This document shows, one piece after another, positions 10,727-22,099 of a stretch of DNA of 64,000 nucleotides. A program made the position numbers and the translations under genes. Numbering within the stretch: the stretch's first letter is position 1; each line of letters begins with the position of its first letter. The stretch comes from Pictodentalium vernedei (lineage: Eukaryota; Mollusca; Scaphopoda; Dentaliida; Dentaliidae): the NCBI GenBank assembly GCA_031216915.1, contig CM062290.1:255051597-255115596 (forward strand), read 5' to 3'. Below the pieces are notes generated by a model. That model made no database searches. It saw nothing but the letters and a program-made list of their open reading frames with translations, and had not been told where the DNA came from.

Positions 10727-11586
10727 ATCAATGCCCCGTGTATAGACCTCCAATAAGAAGACCAAAATGAGACGAAATTATGCCTTGGACCGAAACATCG
10801 GTCTTGAGAATTCAAAGGGTTTACAAATCGAACTCTTGGCTTCATTTCTCGAGAAATTCAAGTTGCCAACGGGTTTAGAGATGGGCTGAATACTGCAACA
10901 CAGCACCCCCATGTTGGGTCACGTGAGGGTGAACCCACTTCATATTTGTTTCCAAACCAATAAACTCTTGTGGAGAGAAAATGGAAGCCAACGATTTCGA
11001 TTACCGTCAATCGCTTCATATGACAATGTCAACCATTTCCCTTACTTATAACTCCACCATACAAACTGTCATGGGACAGGTACTGACAATACTTCATTCA
11101 TATCAAAGCATTTTGAATGTTAAACTTTCCAAATGGTAGCTCAGTTTCACTTTGAAAAGCGACGAAGATACGAAACTCGGTTCAGACTGTGCCGTTACAT
11201 TTCAATAACACTTTGGCCGGCCGCTGATTTGTCGCGGTTCTCAGGTGAGAAGGCCTTGGTTACCATTGTGCTCCCAACTGCCTCCCTATTCCCACGCATC
11301 TTCTCTCATCTCAACAGTCGCAGACGAACTGCTTTATGACATCCCGGGCCCCATACTTCCCAATCATACTTCGATAAGCATATTAACCCCTCTCATTTGT
11401 ATCACCCACTAACAACATGTCCTTCATTTTCCCATCCTATTTCTCCATTATACTCCCAGTGAATCTTATTCTGTTAGACTGGTATTTTGGACGTTCTAAT
11501 AGAAAGTGTTCCACAGTCTTCTCCACGCCTTCATTACACATCTGGCACTCCTTTTCGCTGTTTTTTCCCAATTTCTTTATCAAACT

Positions 11587-12060
11587 TGAACAACTTGACC
11601 CTCCCCTCCCCCCCCCCCCGCCACACGTACAGAAAGGTGCCATCAAGGTACTCTTCAAAACCTGACTTATTTTTATCACGGCAGGTCATCCAAAGACCAT
11701 CCTTCATGACTCTTTCTCTGACGATTTTGTTACCGCGTGATGTTTATATTTACCCTCAAATACTCGTATTCACCTGTCTCTCCTACACTAAGAAGTTTAC
11801 AGAACAGGACCCCCCCCCCCCCCTCTCCCCCCCCCCCCCCCCCCCCCCCCCCCCCACTGCCACACGTACACAAAGGTGCCATCAAGGTACTCTTCAAAAC
11901 CTGACTTCTTTTTATCGCGTTAGGCAATCCAAAGACCATCCTCCAGGATTCCGTCTCTGACGATTTTGTTACCGCGTGATGTTAAAAGTTACCCTCAAAT
12001 ACTCGTAGTCACCTGTCTCTCCTACACTAAGAAGTTTACAGAACAGAACTCCCCCACCCT
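11587..12060. repeat. Tandem duplication of about 240 bp inside the LINE
   Basis: The segment from the C-tract through GGTGCCATCAAGGTACTCTT to CTAAGAAGTTTACAGAACAG occurs twice (about 11590-11805 and 11815-12045). Each copy is preceded by a long C tract. Confidence 0.85.
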
Positions 12061-12275
12061 ACACCTTCATGCAGGATCCACTTTACAACCCATGGGTATA
12101 ACTTTGCTTTTGCTTTCATTTAGTTCGAGTTTCCATTTGTTTCCATATCTCACAACAATTGCCAGCATTTTCGCTAGCCCATCTTCTCTTTCTAACGCTA
12201 GCGCCATGTCGTCTGCGAAAAATAGCCCTGGGATCTTCTAGTCCCCAACTGCTACCTCTCGTCCCTATGCAGGAG

Positions 12276-12277
<2 letters not shown>

Positions 12278-12330
<53 letters not shown>

Positions 12331-12677
12331 TTGGTGTTTAAGGTCATATACTTATGCACAATGGCTAATCATGTCCGTGGCAGTTTTACTGGTGAAGGAA
12401 GCCGGAGTACCCGGAGAGAACCACCGAGCAACGACGAGCAGCTGCCAGCTCCCCAACATCCTAACTCCGCACTGCAGCACAGGCAGGGTCAGATTGGTTG
12501 AAGACATGCGCACTATCGACGTGTAGTACGCCTTAGTACACGGCGTCATAGTGCCCCCATGTGGACAATCGGGGTACAGTGCCTTGCCCAAGGACACAAC
12601 GCGGGAGTCCGAATCGATCGCTCAAACGGTCACCCATCCGAGGACTAACCGGGCTCGACGTTGCTTAACTTCGATGA
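12278..12677 (-). mobile_element. 5S rRNA-headed SINE with 13-bp TSD
   Basis: It is flanked by the perfect duplication CTATGCAGGAGTT (12265-12277 and 12678-12690) and inserted in the LINE. On its own strand it starts with 5S rRNA sequence containing the box A region GAAGTTAAGCAACGTCGAG and the box C region GGATGGGTGACCG. It then passes to the common SINE body (GCGTTGTGTCCTTGGGCAAG) and ends in (AAAT)n. 5S-headed SINEs belong to the SINE3 class and use the internal 5S promoter. Confidence 0.95.
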
Positions 12678-13359
12678 CTATGCAGGAGTTCATCTCCTAA
12701 ATCTTTGATGTGCAATGCAAAAAGAATTGGCGAAACGATACATCCCCGTTCTAGGCCTCCAAAGTCAAACGTTTAGTTGTTATGGTACGCGGGCTAATTT
12801 CACTCTGTACATCTTTATATATACTTTCATAATTCCAACAAACTCGCCTCCCAAACCCAGGGCCTCAAGCTTTGTCCATATGCCCCCCCCCCCCCCCCCC
12901 CATACTCTATCGTATGCCCTTTTAATATCCAAAAAGGCCATAAATATCTTTTTCTTTTTGGCTTTCTTTCACTCTTTTGGGAACTCCTATTTTTCTCTGA
13001 CTAAATTGAATGGGATCGTTATGCTTTTACAAAGTTCCTCTCCCCCATTTTTTATGAACTCGTTAGGAATGTCGTCAACTCCTCCCGCTTTTCCATTCCT
13101 TAAATTTGCGACTACTTTTCGAACCTCCTCAGCTTTAATTTCGCTGCACACGAAGTTCGATGAATTTATCTCGACCTCATTCTGGCAGTGTGGTGGGTTC
13201 CCCATGCCTCATCACTTATCGTTTACCTTTTCTCAGTGATTGCCTAGTTCTGATGCGATTTGGACTTGATCGTCTGTATCTCAGTCATCTACTTTAATAC
13301 TCTGTTGGTTCCAAAATCCATTCGAATAATACAAAGGATTCGGTAGGTTAATAGTACTA

Positions 13360-13813
13360 CACGCTAAAAACTAAAGTGTTGAAAACTACACTTGAAGTGC
13401 TGTATTTAACACTTACTAAGTGCGGAACTAGCACTTTGTTCAAGTGTAGATATCCCAGAACTTGACAGGTGTTACAAAAATACCACTTGACAAGTGTAAT
13501 GTCGCGACACTTAAAAGGAAACAACACAGATGACGCGGATCAGGCTCGAACTCTCGAGTCTGATCCGCATCATCTGCGTTGTGTCCTTTTAATTATGCAC
13601 CCACCAAGCGCAAATCAAATTATGGACGATTCTAGAAGAACCACCAATGCTAGACACTTGGGAAGTGCCATCCATTCAAGTTTCAGATGTCTGACGATTG
13701 TAATGTCTAAGTGCTTAAAGCATTGCACTTTGAGTGTTAAAATCAAATCCTAAGAATCAGAATGGGTTTAACACCCTGAAAGTGTCAGTTTCAACACTTT
13801 AGTTTTTAGTGTG
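13360..13813. mobile_element. 454-bp TA-flanked MITE, copy 1
   Basis: TA at both ends, TIRs CAC(G/A)CTAAAAACTAAAGTG, and an internal hairpin GATGACGCGGATCAGGCTCG/complement at about 13528-13580. A second copy of exactly the same length lies in opposite orientation at 55705-56158. TA targets point to a Tc1/mariner-mobilised MITE. Confidence 0.9.
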
Positions 13814-13815
13814 TA

Positions 13816-15077
13816 AGGGGATAATAGACCAAAATACCATTCATCCTATTCACTGCCAATCTAATCCAACAAGGACTATCTCGCAATACCGCACTGGGTC
13901 AGGGGTGTCGAGCTTCTCGTAAAGGAGGTGGGAGATGTAGGAGCAGTAGTTATATCTATGTAGGTATACTATTAGCCCTTAGACCTTCATATTATCCTGT
14001 TTCTGATATGGCTAGGTCAAGCAGTATTGTGGGGATGGGGGTAATGCTTGGTCGCCCAGTGCCAAAACAAATTATATTACGGACTTTGGTTCCAAGTTTG
14101 GTCTTACAGGGCGGCACCCCTTATATGAAGACAATAGACTGAGTCTTTGACACTGCAGGAAGGTCAATGAAACTTGGCTCAAAACATTATGAAAACTGCC
14201 AGAAAAAAATTAATTTTCCCCGATATCGCATCCACCCCTCACCCCCCCCCCCCACCCCCACCCCCCCCCCCCCCCCCACCCCCGCTCTCTGGGCCCCCAT
14301 GGCCGCACACCTATTCATGTTATAATGTCGTTGTCTGTTTTCCATTTCTACTTTTGTCGGTCATTTATATTCTATCGGTATCGGGCCCGCAAATAGAATG
14401 TTTTTAGAAGGGGAGGGGCGACAAGTCATGTGTGTGTGGGGTGGGGGGCATCCATGGAGATGCCGCCACTTCAATTTTTTCCTGTGCCGATAAACCACTC
14501 TATAATATACGTAATAGCACGAAAAAACACTGGGAATAAACATACGCATATCGCTAAAAACGGAAAGATCATAACGTTAACTTATTGGCGAGTGTTTCAA
14601 GTGAATACGACTAAATTTATTCAACAATAAAGTGAAGAAGTCACTTATTTTAATGAGTAAAATTCATATTTTTCTGGAATACGTAAACGCGCTACTAGCT
14701 AAGTAAGCAGAATTTACAATCAAAAAGTAGCGAGGCGGTGTAATCTGGCTTTGGGAATGATATAGGCTTTTGTTGTACAGAAGGGAGATAACTCTGCATA
14801 CAGATTATGGGAAATAAGGCAATCTGATTGGTTAGTTATAATTTATATAAATGATCTAGATAAATGAAACAACAAGAGTACACGGAATAAGGTCAGACGT
14901 TACAAGAATAGACCAGAATAGCTAAATATAGTAATAATAATCAAAGCTGTTCCAACTGATAGGCTTTTCTACGCTACTGGAGTATACTCTAGAACAAAAG
15001 AACATGGTCAGGTAGAGGAAAACTATTGCATATATAGATAGAAGCAGAGAATTCTGGAAGAATTCGAAATATTGAAA
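13816..15077. other. No gene; includes a poly-C tract
   Basis: C/A-rich tract at about 14239-14283 (runs of C9 to C17). The translations across it are Pro-rich artefacts. The rest is AT-rich with no supported feature. Confidence 0.5.
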
Positions 15078-15445
15078 GTTGGGTGGATTTTGGTGATTTG
15101 GAGGGATTGTCGGGTTGTTTGTGGAAATTCTACGAATCGGGAAATTACTTCTTACTAATCGAACATACCCTCCGAACATACCCCGTCCCATTGCAGAAAA
15201 ATTGGGTAACATAGCAACCACGTGTTGCCATAGAAACCAAGATGGCGGCCTCCAGTATACAAAATGGACGACGGAAACACGTATCACCCTAACAACACGC
15301 GCTGCGCATGCGCACTAACAACACCTATCACTATGGAGATGACGTCACAACATGGCCGCTCACGCGGGTTACCCTGACAACCAAACATGGCGGCACTAGG
15401 TCACGTGACATGACGTCACATGAGATCCCCGATGAGATCCCCCAA
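15078..15445 (+). repeat. Motif-dense dispersed repeat, best copy
   Basis: One copy of a family also found at 19535, 32807 (minus), 34484, 34951, 59370 and 60830 (minus). In order it carries: X-box-like GGTAACATAGCAACC (15205), CACGTG (15219), X-box-like GTTGCCATAGAAACC (15224), YY1-like AAGATGGCGGCC (15239), NRF1-like TGCGCATGCGCA (15303), CRE TGACGTCA (15340), a third X-box-like site (about 15366-15382), AAACATGGCGGC (15383), GGTCACGTGAC (15399) and a second TGACGTCA (15411). The motif names are pattern matches to known consensus sites. Activity is inference. Confidence 0.85.
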
Positions 15446-16917
15446 ATGTTCCCCGAAAAGCCCGAGACATACTACTGGCAATTTTAAAAAAATAAAAGGT
15501 TTTTTTTTATAAGTTTTAGTATGTCCATGTGAATAATAAAATCGATGACATCTTTAGCCCCAAACTGCCCGGAATGATTACATATTATTAAAAATCGTGA
15601 CGGTGAATTCCATTTGGTAAAATTGTCAAGGTTTGGAAATAAGGGTCTTCGCTGGGAATATACGATAAATAAATCATTGGTAGAAGATGGGAAACCTGAT
15701 TTCTCATAGCCTTTTATCAGGCAAGGACCTTATAATTGTTTGTTGTATCACTAAAATACGAATCGACACATGCAGGGAATTTTTAGATTGAATGCCATGC
15801 TAACGCCAATTCCATTGGGCTGCTATCTAGAATTTCAGTACCACAAACTCACCTATGTTTATATCTAAAAGGTACAATCAGAGACCGCGGAATTATTCTA
15901 AAAATAGAGATGTCCGAAACCGGGCGTGGTCGTTGCTAGGGAAATAGATTCACGCTGCATCTTCAGTCTAGAATCAAGGAGTGTCACCTGAATCCGTGCG
16001 CGAGCGTTTGTCTTACCATGCCGAACCCTCCCGTTTCGTTACTGTTGGGGTGGTTCTTATCCCGAAGGGGGTCAGTGACTTTTCATTAAAAAGCATAATC
16101 AGTAGGGGTTCACTGAAATTTTGATACATATAAAAACTCCGCCCACACAGTTTTTGAGTCACCTTGCGGCTACGTTCTCTGTTGTCCCTGGTTGCTTCCT
16201 CATTGTCGCTGGTGGTTGATCTTCCCAGCTAATAATAATATCGTCTACCTGAATGCCAGTATTCGTGAGCTCCCGGAGCTCGTACTTCTTATTCTGACCC
16301 TGCTCTCTTATTTGACCACCGACTTGGCCCGCGACTGTTTCTACTCTAAATATGAGCTCTGTGGCTCTTCTTATATTCCAAAGTGTCTATACTTTCGCAC
16401 CGATCGGCACCTCCTTTAACCTATAGCATGGGACATCCCTAGCTTACGACCCACAGTCTTACACTCCTTGAGATGGAATAAAGTTTTCGAGAACCCCCGA
16501 CTCTTATTCGATCGCAAGGGCATTAATTCCTATTTTAGTTGCTTCTTTTGAACTTGAACCCTATCGGATCGGTCTTAATTTTTAATTCTTAAAATTCTCT
16601 TTCAAATTCTTTTGAGGTATCGTACCTTCGCGATGCATTGACACTTGTGACAGTGCCCATGCAACACAGGCAACACAGGCACTACATGTGCGCATCTCAT
16701 TATTAGGAGATTGTCGACACTGATAACAATATAACCATAACCATTTAATCAGGTGACTGATCACCTTGGATGGCTAAACGAGTGTCTTTTCTTTGAAGCT
16801 TATCAGGCAAGAACATAGTTTTTGACCAGATAAGCTTTAATTGGCCCTAGAGGCTTCTGTTGAGATGCCGCTCCATTAAAGTTATGTAGTAGCAACTTTA
16901 GTAGCAACGCTGGTATA
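15446..16917. other. No supported feature
   Basis: Short ORFs only, none with recognisable domains or a splice context I trust. No repeat of the window's families. Confidence 0.4.
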
Positions 16918-16950
16918 AGTATGTGACCTTAAACACCAATAAATAAATAG
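16918..16950 (+). mobile_element. SINE tail fragment
   Basis: GTATGTGACCTTAAACACCA followed by AATAAATA, identical to the 3' end of the SINE bodies elsewhere. Confidence 0.7.
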
Positions 16951-17074
16951 CAACGGTGGTACACAGTTGTTTTAAACATACCACTCACACGTTAATTCAA
17001 GTTGGCGATTTCACTCTATGAGACCAGGTCCTAGCGAAGTTGTGTCATTTTTTTCTTTTTGTTATTGTCGTTGA

Positions 17075-17330
17075 AGTTTCGACAGCCAGGGTCACCTCGT
17101 GTCGGACAGTTTCACGGGTGGGGGAAGCCGGAGTATACCAGAGTGAACCACCGACCAGAGGCAAGCAACTGTCAGATTCCCCAACGTACTAACTCCGCCA
17201 ACGCCATTTTGCTCCCTCGTGGGCAATCGAGATTACGTGCCTTGCCAAGGACACAAAGCCGTTACCCCTTGTTGACCTTTTGGTTTGAAGACCAATGCCG
17301 TAAACACTGAGTCATCGCCCAGTTATAAGT
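17075..17330 (-). mobile_element. tRNA-headed SINE, internally shortened
   Basis: Reverse-orientation SINE: TTTCGACAGCCAGGGTCACC at the tail side, TGCCAAGGACACAAAGCCG at the body start, and head traces with GACCTTTTGGTTTGAAGACC. Part of the body is deleted around 17200. 17331-17814 shows no feature. Confidence 0.8.
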
Positions 17331-17814
17331 GAGTCGCGAAGTTGTGAGTAGCTAAAGGTGAACGGATCACCACCGTTTTTAAATGGTTGGAAGTTTCGGA
17401 CATTTTTCTTTGCTTCAAACTATTACTGCCGTGAGCTGGCATTATTGTGAAAGTTCAATACCAGTTTGGTTGTATTACTTATCAAACTATGACACCTCTT
17501 AAAAAACGTGCGGGGAATCCCCCGCCCCGATGTCTGACAATAGATTGGTATCTACTTCTGTTATTTTAGTGGTGGCAGCACCTTTTCTTGATGAAGGAGA
17601 TAACTGATGTATCTGCCAGCTCCTTCAACTAAAGTTTTTAGTTAAACATCATGAGTATGTTAGGGTGGAAATTCACACAGCCATTAGCATGCGATGACGA
17701 TTTGCGCGTTAGGTCGGCTACCGTCGGATCAATATGACTTTTCTTTCAGACTGATTATGCTTCCAGAACATCAGAATCTCCGGATTCACTGTTAGCGCCT
17801 CATCTAACACGACT

Positions 17815-18035
17815 AGAGAGCGATATTTGCAAAACTAAATTCTTCAGTAACCAAACTTTTCTAATTTTTACTTCAAAAATATAGCTTTTGGCATTCCATT
17901 GGAAGGAGCTCGTCGAGTTCATTCCAATAAACGGTCAAAAGCTATGTTTTGGAGGCAAAACTTTGAAAAATAATAAAACTTGAATGGCGATACATGGAAA
18001 TAGCGCTGTCCGAATAAGGCCGTTCAACTTAGGAA
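17815..18035. mobile_element. Degenerate GAGCTCG-core hairpin MITE
   Basis: The palindromic core GGAAGGAGCTCGTCGAGTTC and flanking AAAGCTATG words survive. The termini are eroded and no clear TTAA pair remains. Confidence 0.6.
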
Positions 18036-18639
18036 GGGACTGTTGTAGAATACTTTAGTGCATATAACGACTGATTTAATCAGTTCTGGTGCCATTAACC
18101 TGGTTTGTGTCGCATGTGATTTTCCAGATATGTTTGTAATTACATCGTAAGAATGTACTTTTGGTCAATTCGGTGGTATCGCTCCAGATCAAGTTGGATG
18201 TGATCAGTTGTCTTGCTTTGAACCCTACTAAGAGCTCTCAAATCTGTCATTCCTCTTCTAGTTCCATCTCACAAATTTGAGGTGGACCCGTAGGTAGTAC
18301 GGTGGGTAGGTGATGTCGTTGAGATTCCACTTTGTTACTCTTAGCCATTATCTCCGTGTATCTTGTACAGCCCAAAGTAATGCCTTGAAAGAGCAAGTAG
18401 AAAAGAATAACTCCAACACAACGAACTTATGTGGTGGTATGATTCCGTCTGCTTATCGTGATGTACTGCGGCTGTTTCACTTAGCATGTTCTTCGATGTC
18501 GTATCTGGCTGATGCGGTCTGCAACCACTCCAAATACGAGAAGTGTTTCGAGAAACATGACCTTTAAATAGTCTGTTCGTCAGTTGTGTAAATGTTCATC
18601 CCGGGTATGTTCAGCCAGACCCTCTCCCCCGTACCACTC
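18036..18639. other. No supported gene; one weak ORF
   Basis: A plus-strand frame at 18310-18567 (85 codons, Cys-containing) has no recognisable domain. I treat it as chance. Confidence 0.35.
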
Positions 18640-19000
18640 TTCTGTGCGATCATGGCGACATGACGTGACGTATATGGTTGCCCCTATTTTATTTCGTCGC
18701 CATCTTGAATGATGTTAGCAACGCTGGTGGCCATGTTACTGACGTCACACACATGCGCAAACAGTTATTTTGGATGTTGTGCGTATGATCAAAGTCAAGA
18801 TTGTGTGTTGTACGTACATTGTGTTTTGAATGTTGTGCACAGAAATTGGCCAGAATCAGTGCCGTGTTGTACACTGTTAGCAACGTGTGACCTCCTTTAT
18901 GGATGTTGTGCGCAGCATCTGCGCCACATTTGACGGCGTTACACATATGCGCAAATGACTGTTTTGATATTGTTAGCAACGCAATGAATTGTGGGTATTG
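18640..19000. repeat. Internally repeated CRE/ATGCGCA-rich segment
   Basis: GTTAGCAACG occurs three times, with TGACGTCA and ATGCGCAAA words and a repeated GGATGTTGTGCG. The motif content resembles the dispersed motif-dense family, but the sequence is only loosely related. Confidence 0.45.
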
Positions 19001-19184
19001 ATATATACCGGATCATTTTCGGTGTATGGTGACCAATAGACGATATCTGGAACTCTCAGAAAATTGGAATTCCCCACTCGAAGTCACGTGACATGGGTAC
19101 AAATACGGTCGATTTTGTGATTTTCAAGCACTGCGCCCCGGTGATTTTCAGTTGTTTGGGATGATTTTAGGCTGTTGTCCGGTT

Positions 19185-19290
19185 TTATATGGTAATTGGG
19201 ACACAACACCGTTACTCCTGGTGGATTTTTCGGTTTGAAGCTCAATGCCGCAACCACAGAACCACCGTGACCCCTAAGCGAAGTCATGAG
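19185..19290 (-). mobile_element. SINE tRNA-derived head fragment
   Basis: GGGACACAACACCGTTACTCC, then TTTCGGTTTGAAGCTCAATG, then ACCACAGAACCACCG: the reverse complement of the tRNA-type head without the body. Confidence 0.6.
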
Positions 19291-19534
19291 TTGCTGAAGG
19301 TAAACGAAACACCACAATTTATAAATAGTTGGAAGTTTCAGACATTTTTCTTTTCTTCCATCTGTTACTGCCGTGAACTGACATTATTGCGTAAGTTCAA
19401 TACCTACCGAGTCGAACGCATCTCTAAAACACATCCTCACTTTATTAGGATCTCTTCAAGCTTTTAGTAGCCACGTGCAATCAAATAAGGATTGAACAAA
19501 AGAGGATTCTCGAAGAATCCGATCCAAATAAACA

Positions 19535-19830
19535 ATTGTAGGGTTGTTTGTGGCAATTATATATACTCCCGTCCAACACACCACCCGAACACACTCCCGC
19601 CCCATTAGAAGTTTTTCAGGTTACATAGCAGGCACGTGGCATCATAGAAATAAAGACGTGGTGTCCATGCGCACTTACATCGTGTATGACTATGGCAATG
19701 ACGTCACATCACGGCCATTCAGGCGGGCTACCATGAAAACCCAACGTATCGTTACTGAGTCGCGTGACATTACGTCACTTCCGGAGTCATCCACAGGGAT
19801 CATCCAAAAGGGTTGTCCAGGTACATGACA
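19535..19830 (+). repeat. Motif-dense repeat, degenerate copy
   Basis: It starts with GGGTTGTTTGTGG like the copies at 15110 and 59400. It retains CCATGCGCAC, ATGACGTCACATCACGGCC, GCGTGACATTACGTCAC and the terminal ACATGACATACTC. Confidence 0.7.
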
Positions 19831-20667
19831 TACTCTGTTTGGTAATTCTTCTCGTACCCATCAAACAAGATGCAGTGCATACCACACCTATCCTGTGGAA
19901 TGTAAATGAACTACCTCATGAGCGATGAGGGGATTATACTCTTTCTCCACATTACGCAGCCCAATACCCAGCCGCAATCAATCATAAAATTTCAACTACA
20001 GCTTGGAAATTTTAGCCTCGAGGCTGAGATTTGTCAAATTTATATGAATCGTCTGACCAGCTTAAACTTATCAACCTTTTTCATGAAATGATCTTTAAAA
20101 GTGAAGCAGGTGTTACTGTCATTCCGTGTGAAAAGTAGTGAAGATTATCCTCGTGTCTTTGTCAATGCAATGCATCGCATTAATAAAACCAATTGCGCAC
20201 AAAATAACATCGCGCACAAAATAAGTCTGCTCCCGACTATTGAATAGTAAACAGACTGACTGCCCATACTGATCTGTATACCGAAGATAAAACTTCCGCT
20301 GTTTTATCGCAGCTGGCAATATCATCTTCCCTTTCTGTAACAACTTGGACCGAGATCAAAATTTTGGAACTATACCATCAAACGAATTATTCTTCTCAAA
20401 CCATCTCAGTCTTTTGTCTCCCCAACCATGCCGAAGTCCTGCTTTTCGAATATTCACTTGTTGAACACGGGCGGCGTTCTGTTTGCCGGTCAGTGATTAC
20501 ATAAAATTGCAGACATTTGCGCACCCGCGCATACTGTACATATACTGTTCCAGAATACGCTCGAAAATCTCTCTGCCATACTTTGGCACAGGAAAATTAA
20601 TAATACCGCCGCTCTTTCAGCTTAAATTTTGACTTGTTCAATCACATGATCAGTCCATATTGCACTT
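19831..20667. other. No supported feature
   Basis: No coding exon or named repeat recognised. Confidence 0.4.
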
Positions 20668-20840
20668 GTTTTGGGAGGGGTTTTTTTGCCTCAAAAACAT
20701 AGCTTATGGGGCCTCGTTCGAACGATCTCGTTCCAGTGAGGTTTCATCAGCTAATCATTTTTAGGTAAACAAGCGAATTGTTTTAGATAATCCAGAACTA
20801 GCAAGTGTTGTCTTCTAGTCATGGTAGGTAAAGTGCTAAA
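20668..20840. mobile_element. Degenerate GAGCTCG-type MITE
   Basis: CTCAAAAACATAGCTTATGG, CGATCTCGTTCCAGTGAGG and the right-arm words CAAGTGTTGTCTTCTAGTCATG are recognisable. It ends near GGTAGGTAAAGTGC. Confidence 0.6.
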
Positions 20841-21852
20841 TAATAATAAATCAAAGTTGTTTAAAAACCTCCACAGCACATTCAGCATTGCTAATGTACC
20901 CTGTTGTGGTAAAGACCTTAGGTAGCTCAACAACTGCAATCAAATGAACCTTTAAGAGTTCTATTGTTCCTTACAGACAATAAACTCTTCTATCGCTACA
21001 GTGTACCTTAAACATTGTTTCCACAAAGTATTAATGTATCCGTGCTCTTAATAGTATGATGGGTGTCATCAACACCTTTTCAATATTCAACTGGTCAATC
21101 AAAAATTGTCAGTTATCACCTACGATCTGAACACAGGTCATAAAAGTTGTATTCACCTATCTTCAAATCAGAGAGGCTGTCTGTTTTATAGCTCCATTGG
21201 GAACGAAATTGCGAACAATTAACAATAACTTGATTATTGCTGGAAAGAAGATACCTTGATAGTTTATTACACAACAATGTTTCTTGTATCATGTAGGAAA
21301 TTTTAACCATAGAGTACAACACTTGTTAAGTTACCCAGGGTATTTAAGATGGGACTGAATCATTCATGGGGGAGCATTAGCATCCCTGGACTCCGAGGTG
21401 TGAACATCGTGATTGATTCAGATGGAGCTTCCGAATGAAGTACAAAAACAGTATTAGAATTGGAGGCAGCCTTCGGTCGTGGTCGGTTTTTCGCACATTT
21501 GACACCGAAGTGTGAACATCTCATCAGATAGAGCTACCAACGGAGATCCAACAGAAACTGCTATGCATGAAGGCTGTCCAAGCTACCACTTGAGGTATCC
21601 AAGTGCGCAAGGGCAAAATTCACTTAGCAGTAGAATCGTCGTCCTCGGGGAAGTGCGGTACCTTTCGCGGAGGATCTCCTCTCATACTGATCACCTCCGA
21701 GTGATGCGGATCATCTTGCTGGATGATGACAACAAAAGAAATAAGAAGAGAGAGAAAAGTCCCTCTGCAGACGAGATACGCCCCTACTGACAGAGGTTTT
21801 GAGGAAGGTGAAGAGGGGAGGCAGGGGATATAATATGTGATTCTAACAAAAC
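20841..21852. other. No supported feature
   Basis: Short frames only. No repeat family match noticed. Confidence 0.4.
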
Positions 21853-21856
21853 TTAA

Positions 21857-22095
21857 CCCTTTACCCAACGTAACTGCTAAAACCGGCCAGCGCTATTCTC
21901 AAAAATCGCTAATTTTGATTACTTTATCATGTTTTGTCTCAAAAACATAGGTTATGACCCCTCATTGGAACGAGCTCGTCGAGCTCGTTCCAACGAGGGG
22001 TCATAACCTATATTTTAGAGACAAAAAATGAAAAAAAATAGTTATTCAAGAATTCGTTTTGCAAGTGTCGTCTGCTTTTCATGTTAGGTAAAGAG
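21857..22095. mobile_element. TTAA hairpin MITE, subfamily A, near-complete
   Basis: TTAA at 21853-21856 and 22096-22099, CCCTTTACCCAACGTAAC at one end, and a core palindrome with a central T (CGAGCTCGTCGAGCTCG). Confidence 0.85.
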
Positions 22096-22099
22096 TTAA

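Larger units (their letters stand above)
11190..13290 (-). pseudogene. LINE (non-LTR retrotransposon) 3' half, broken
   Basis: Reverse transcriptase fragments read from high to low coordinates. A palm-entry segment (EVRKVVANLRNGKAGGVDDI) lies at about 13205-12987. A segment with AFLDIKRAYDRVW is near 12940-12905, and LEALGLGGEFVGI is at about 12870-12830. The catalytic FADD motif (FFADDMALAL) is near 12210. A C-terminal Cys/His segment (CQMCNEGVEKTVEHFLLE) is at about 11560-11500. Stops, frameshifts, a C16 tract, a tandem duplication and a nested SINE make it non-functional. The 3' end near 11190 matches the other fragment at 57052-57372. The clade cannot be fixed from these pieces. Confidence 0.85.

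Noticed and set aside
12605..12677. A 5S rRNA gene
   Set aside because: Only the internal-promoter portion is present, fused to a SINE body and enclosed by a 13-bp target duplication.
18310..18567. An 85-codon Cys-containing ORF as an exon
   Set aside because: No recognised family. The possible acceptor upstream (TTGTACAG) is not enough.
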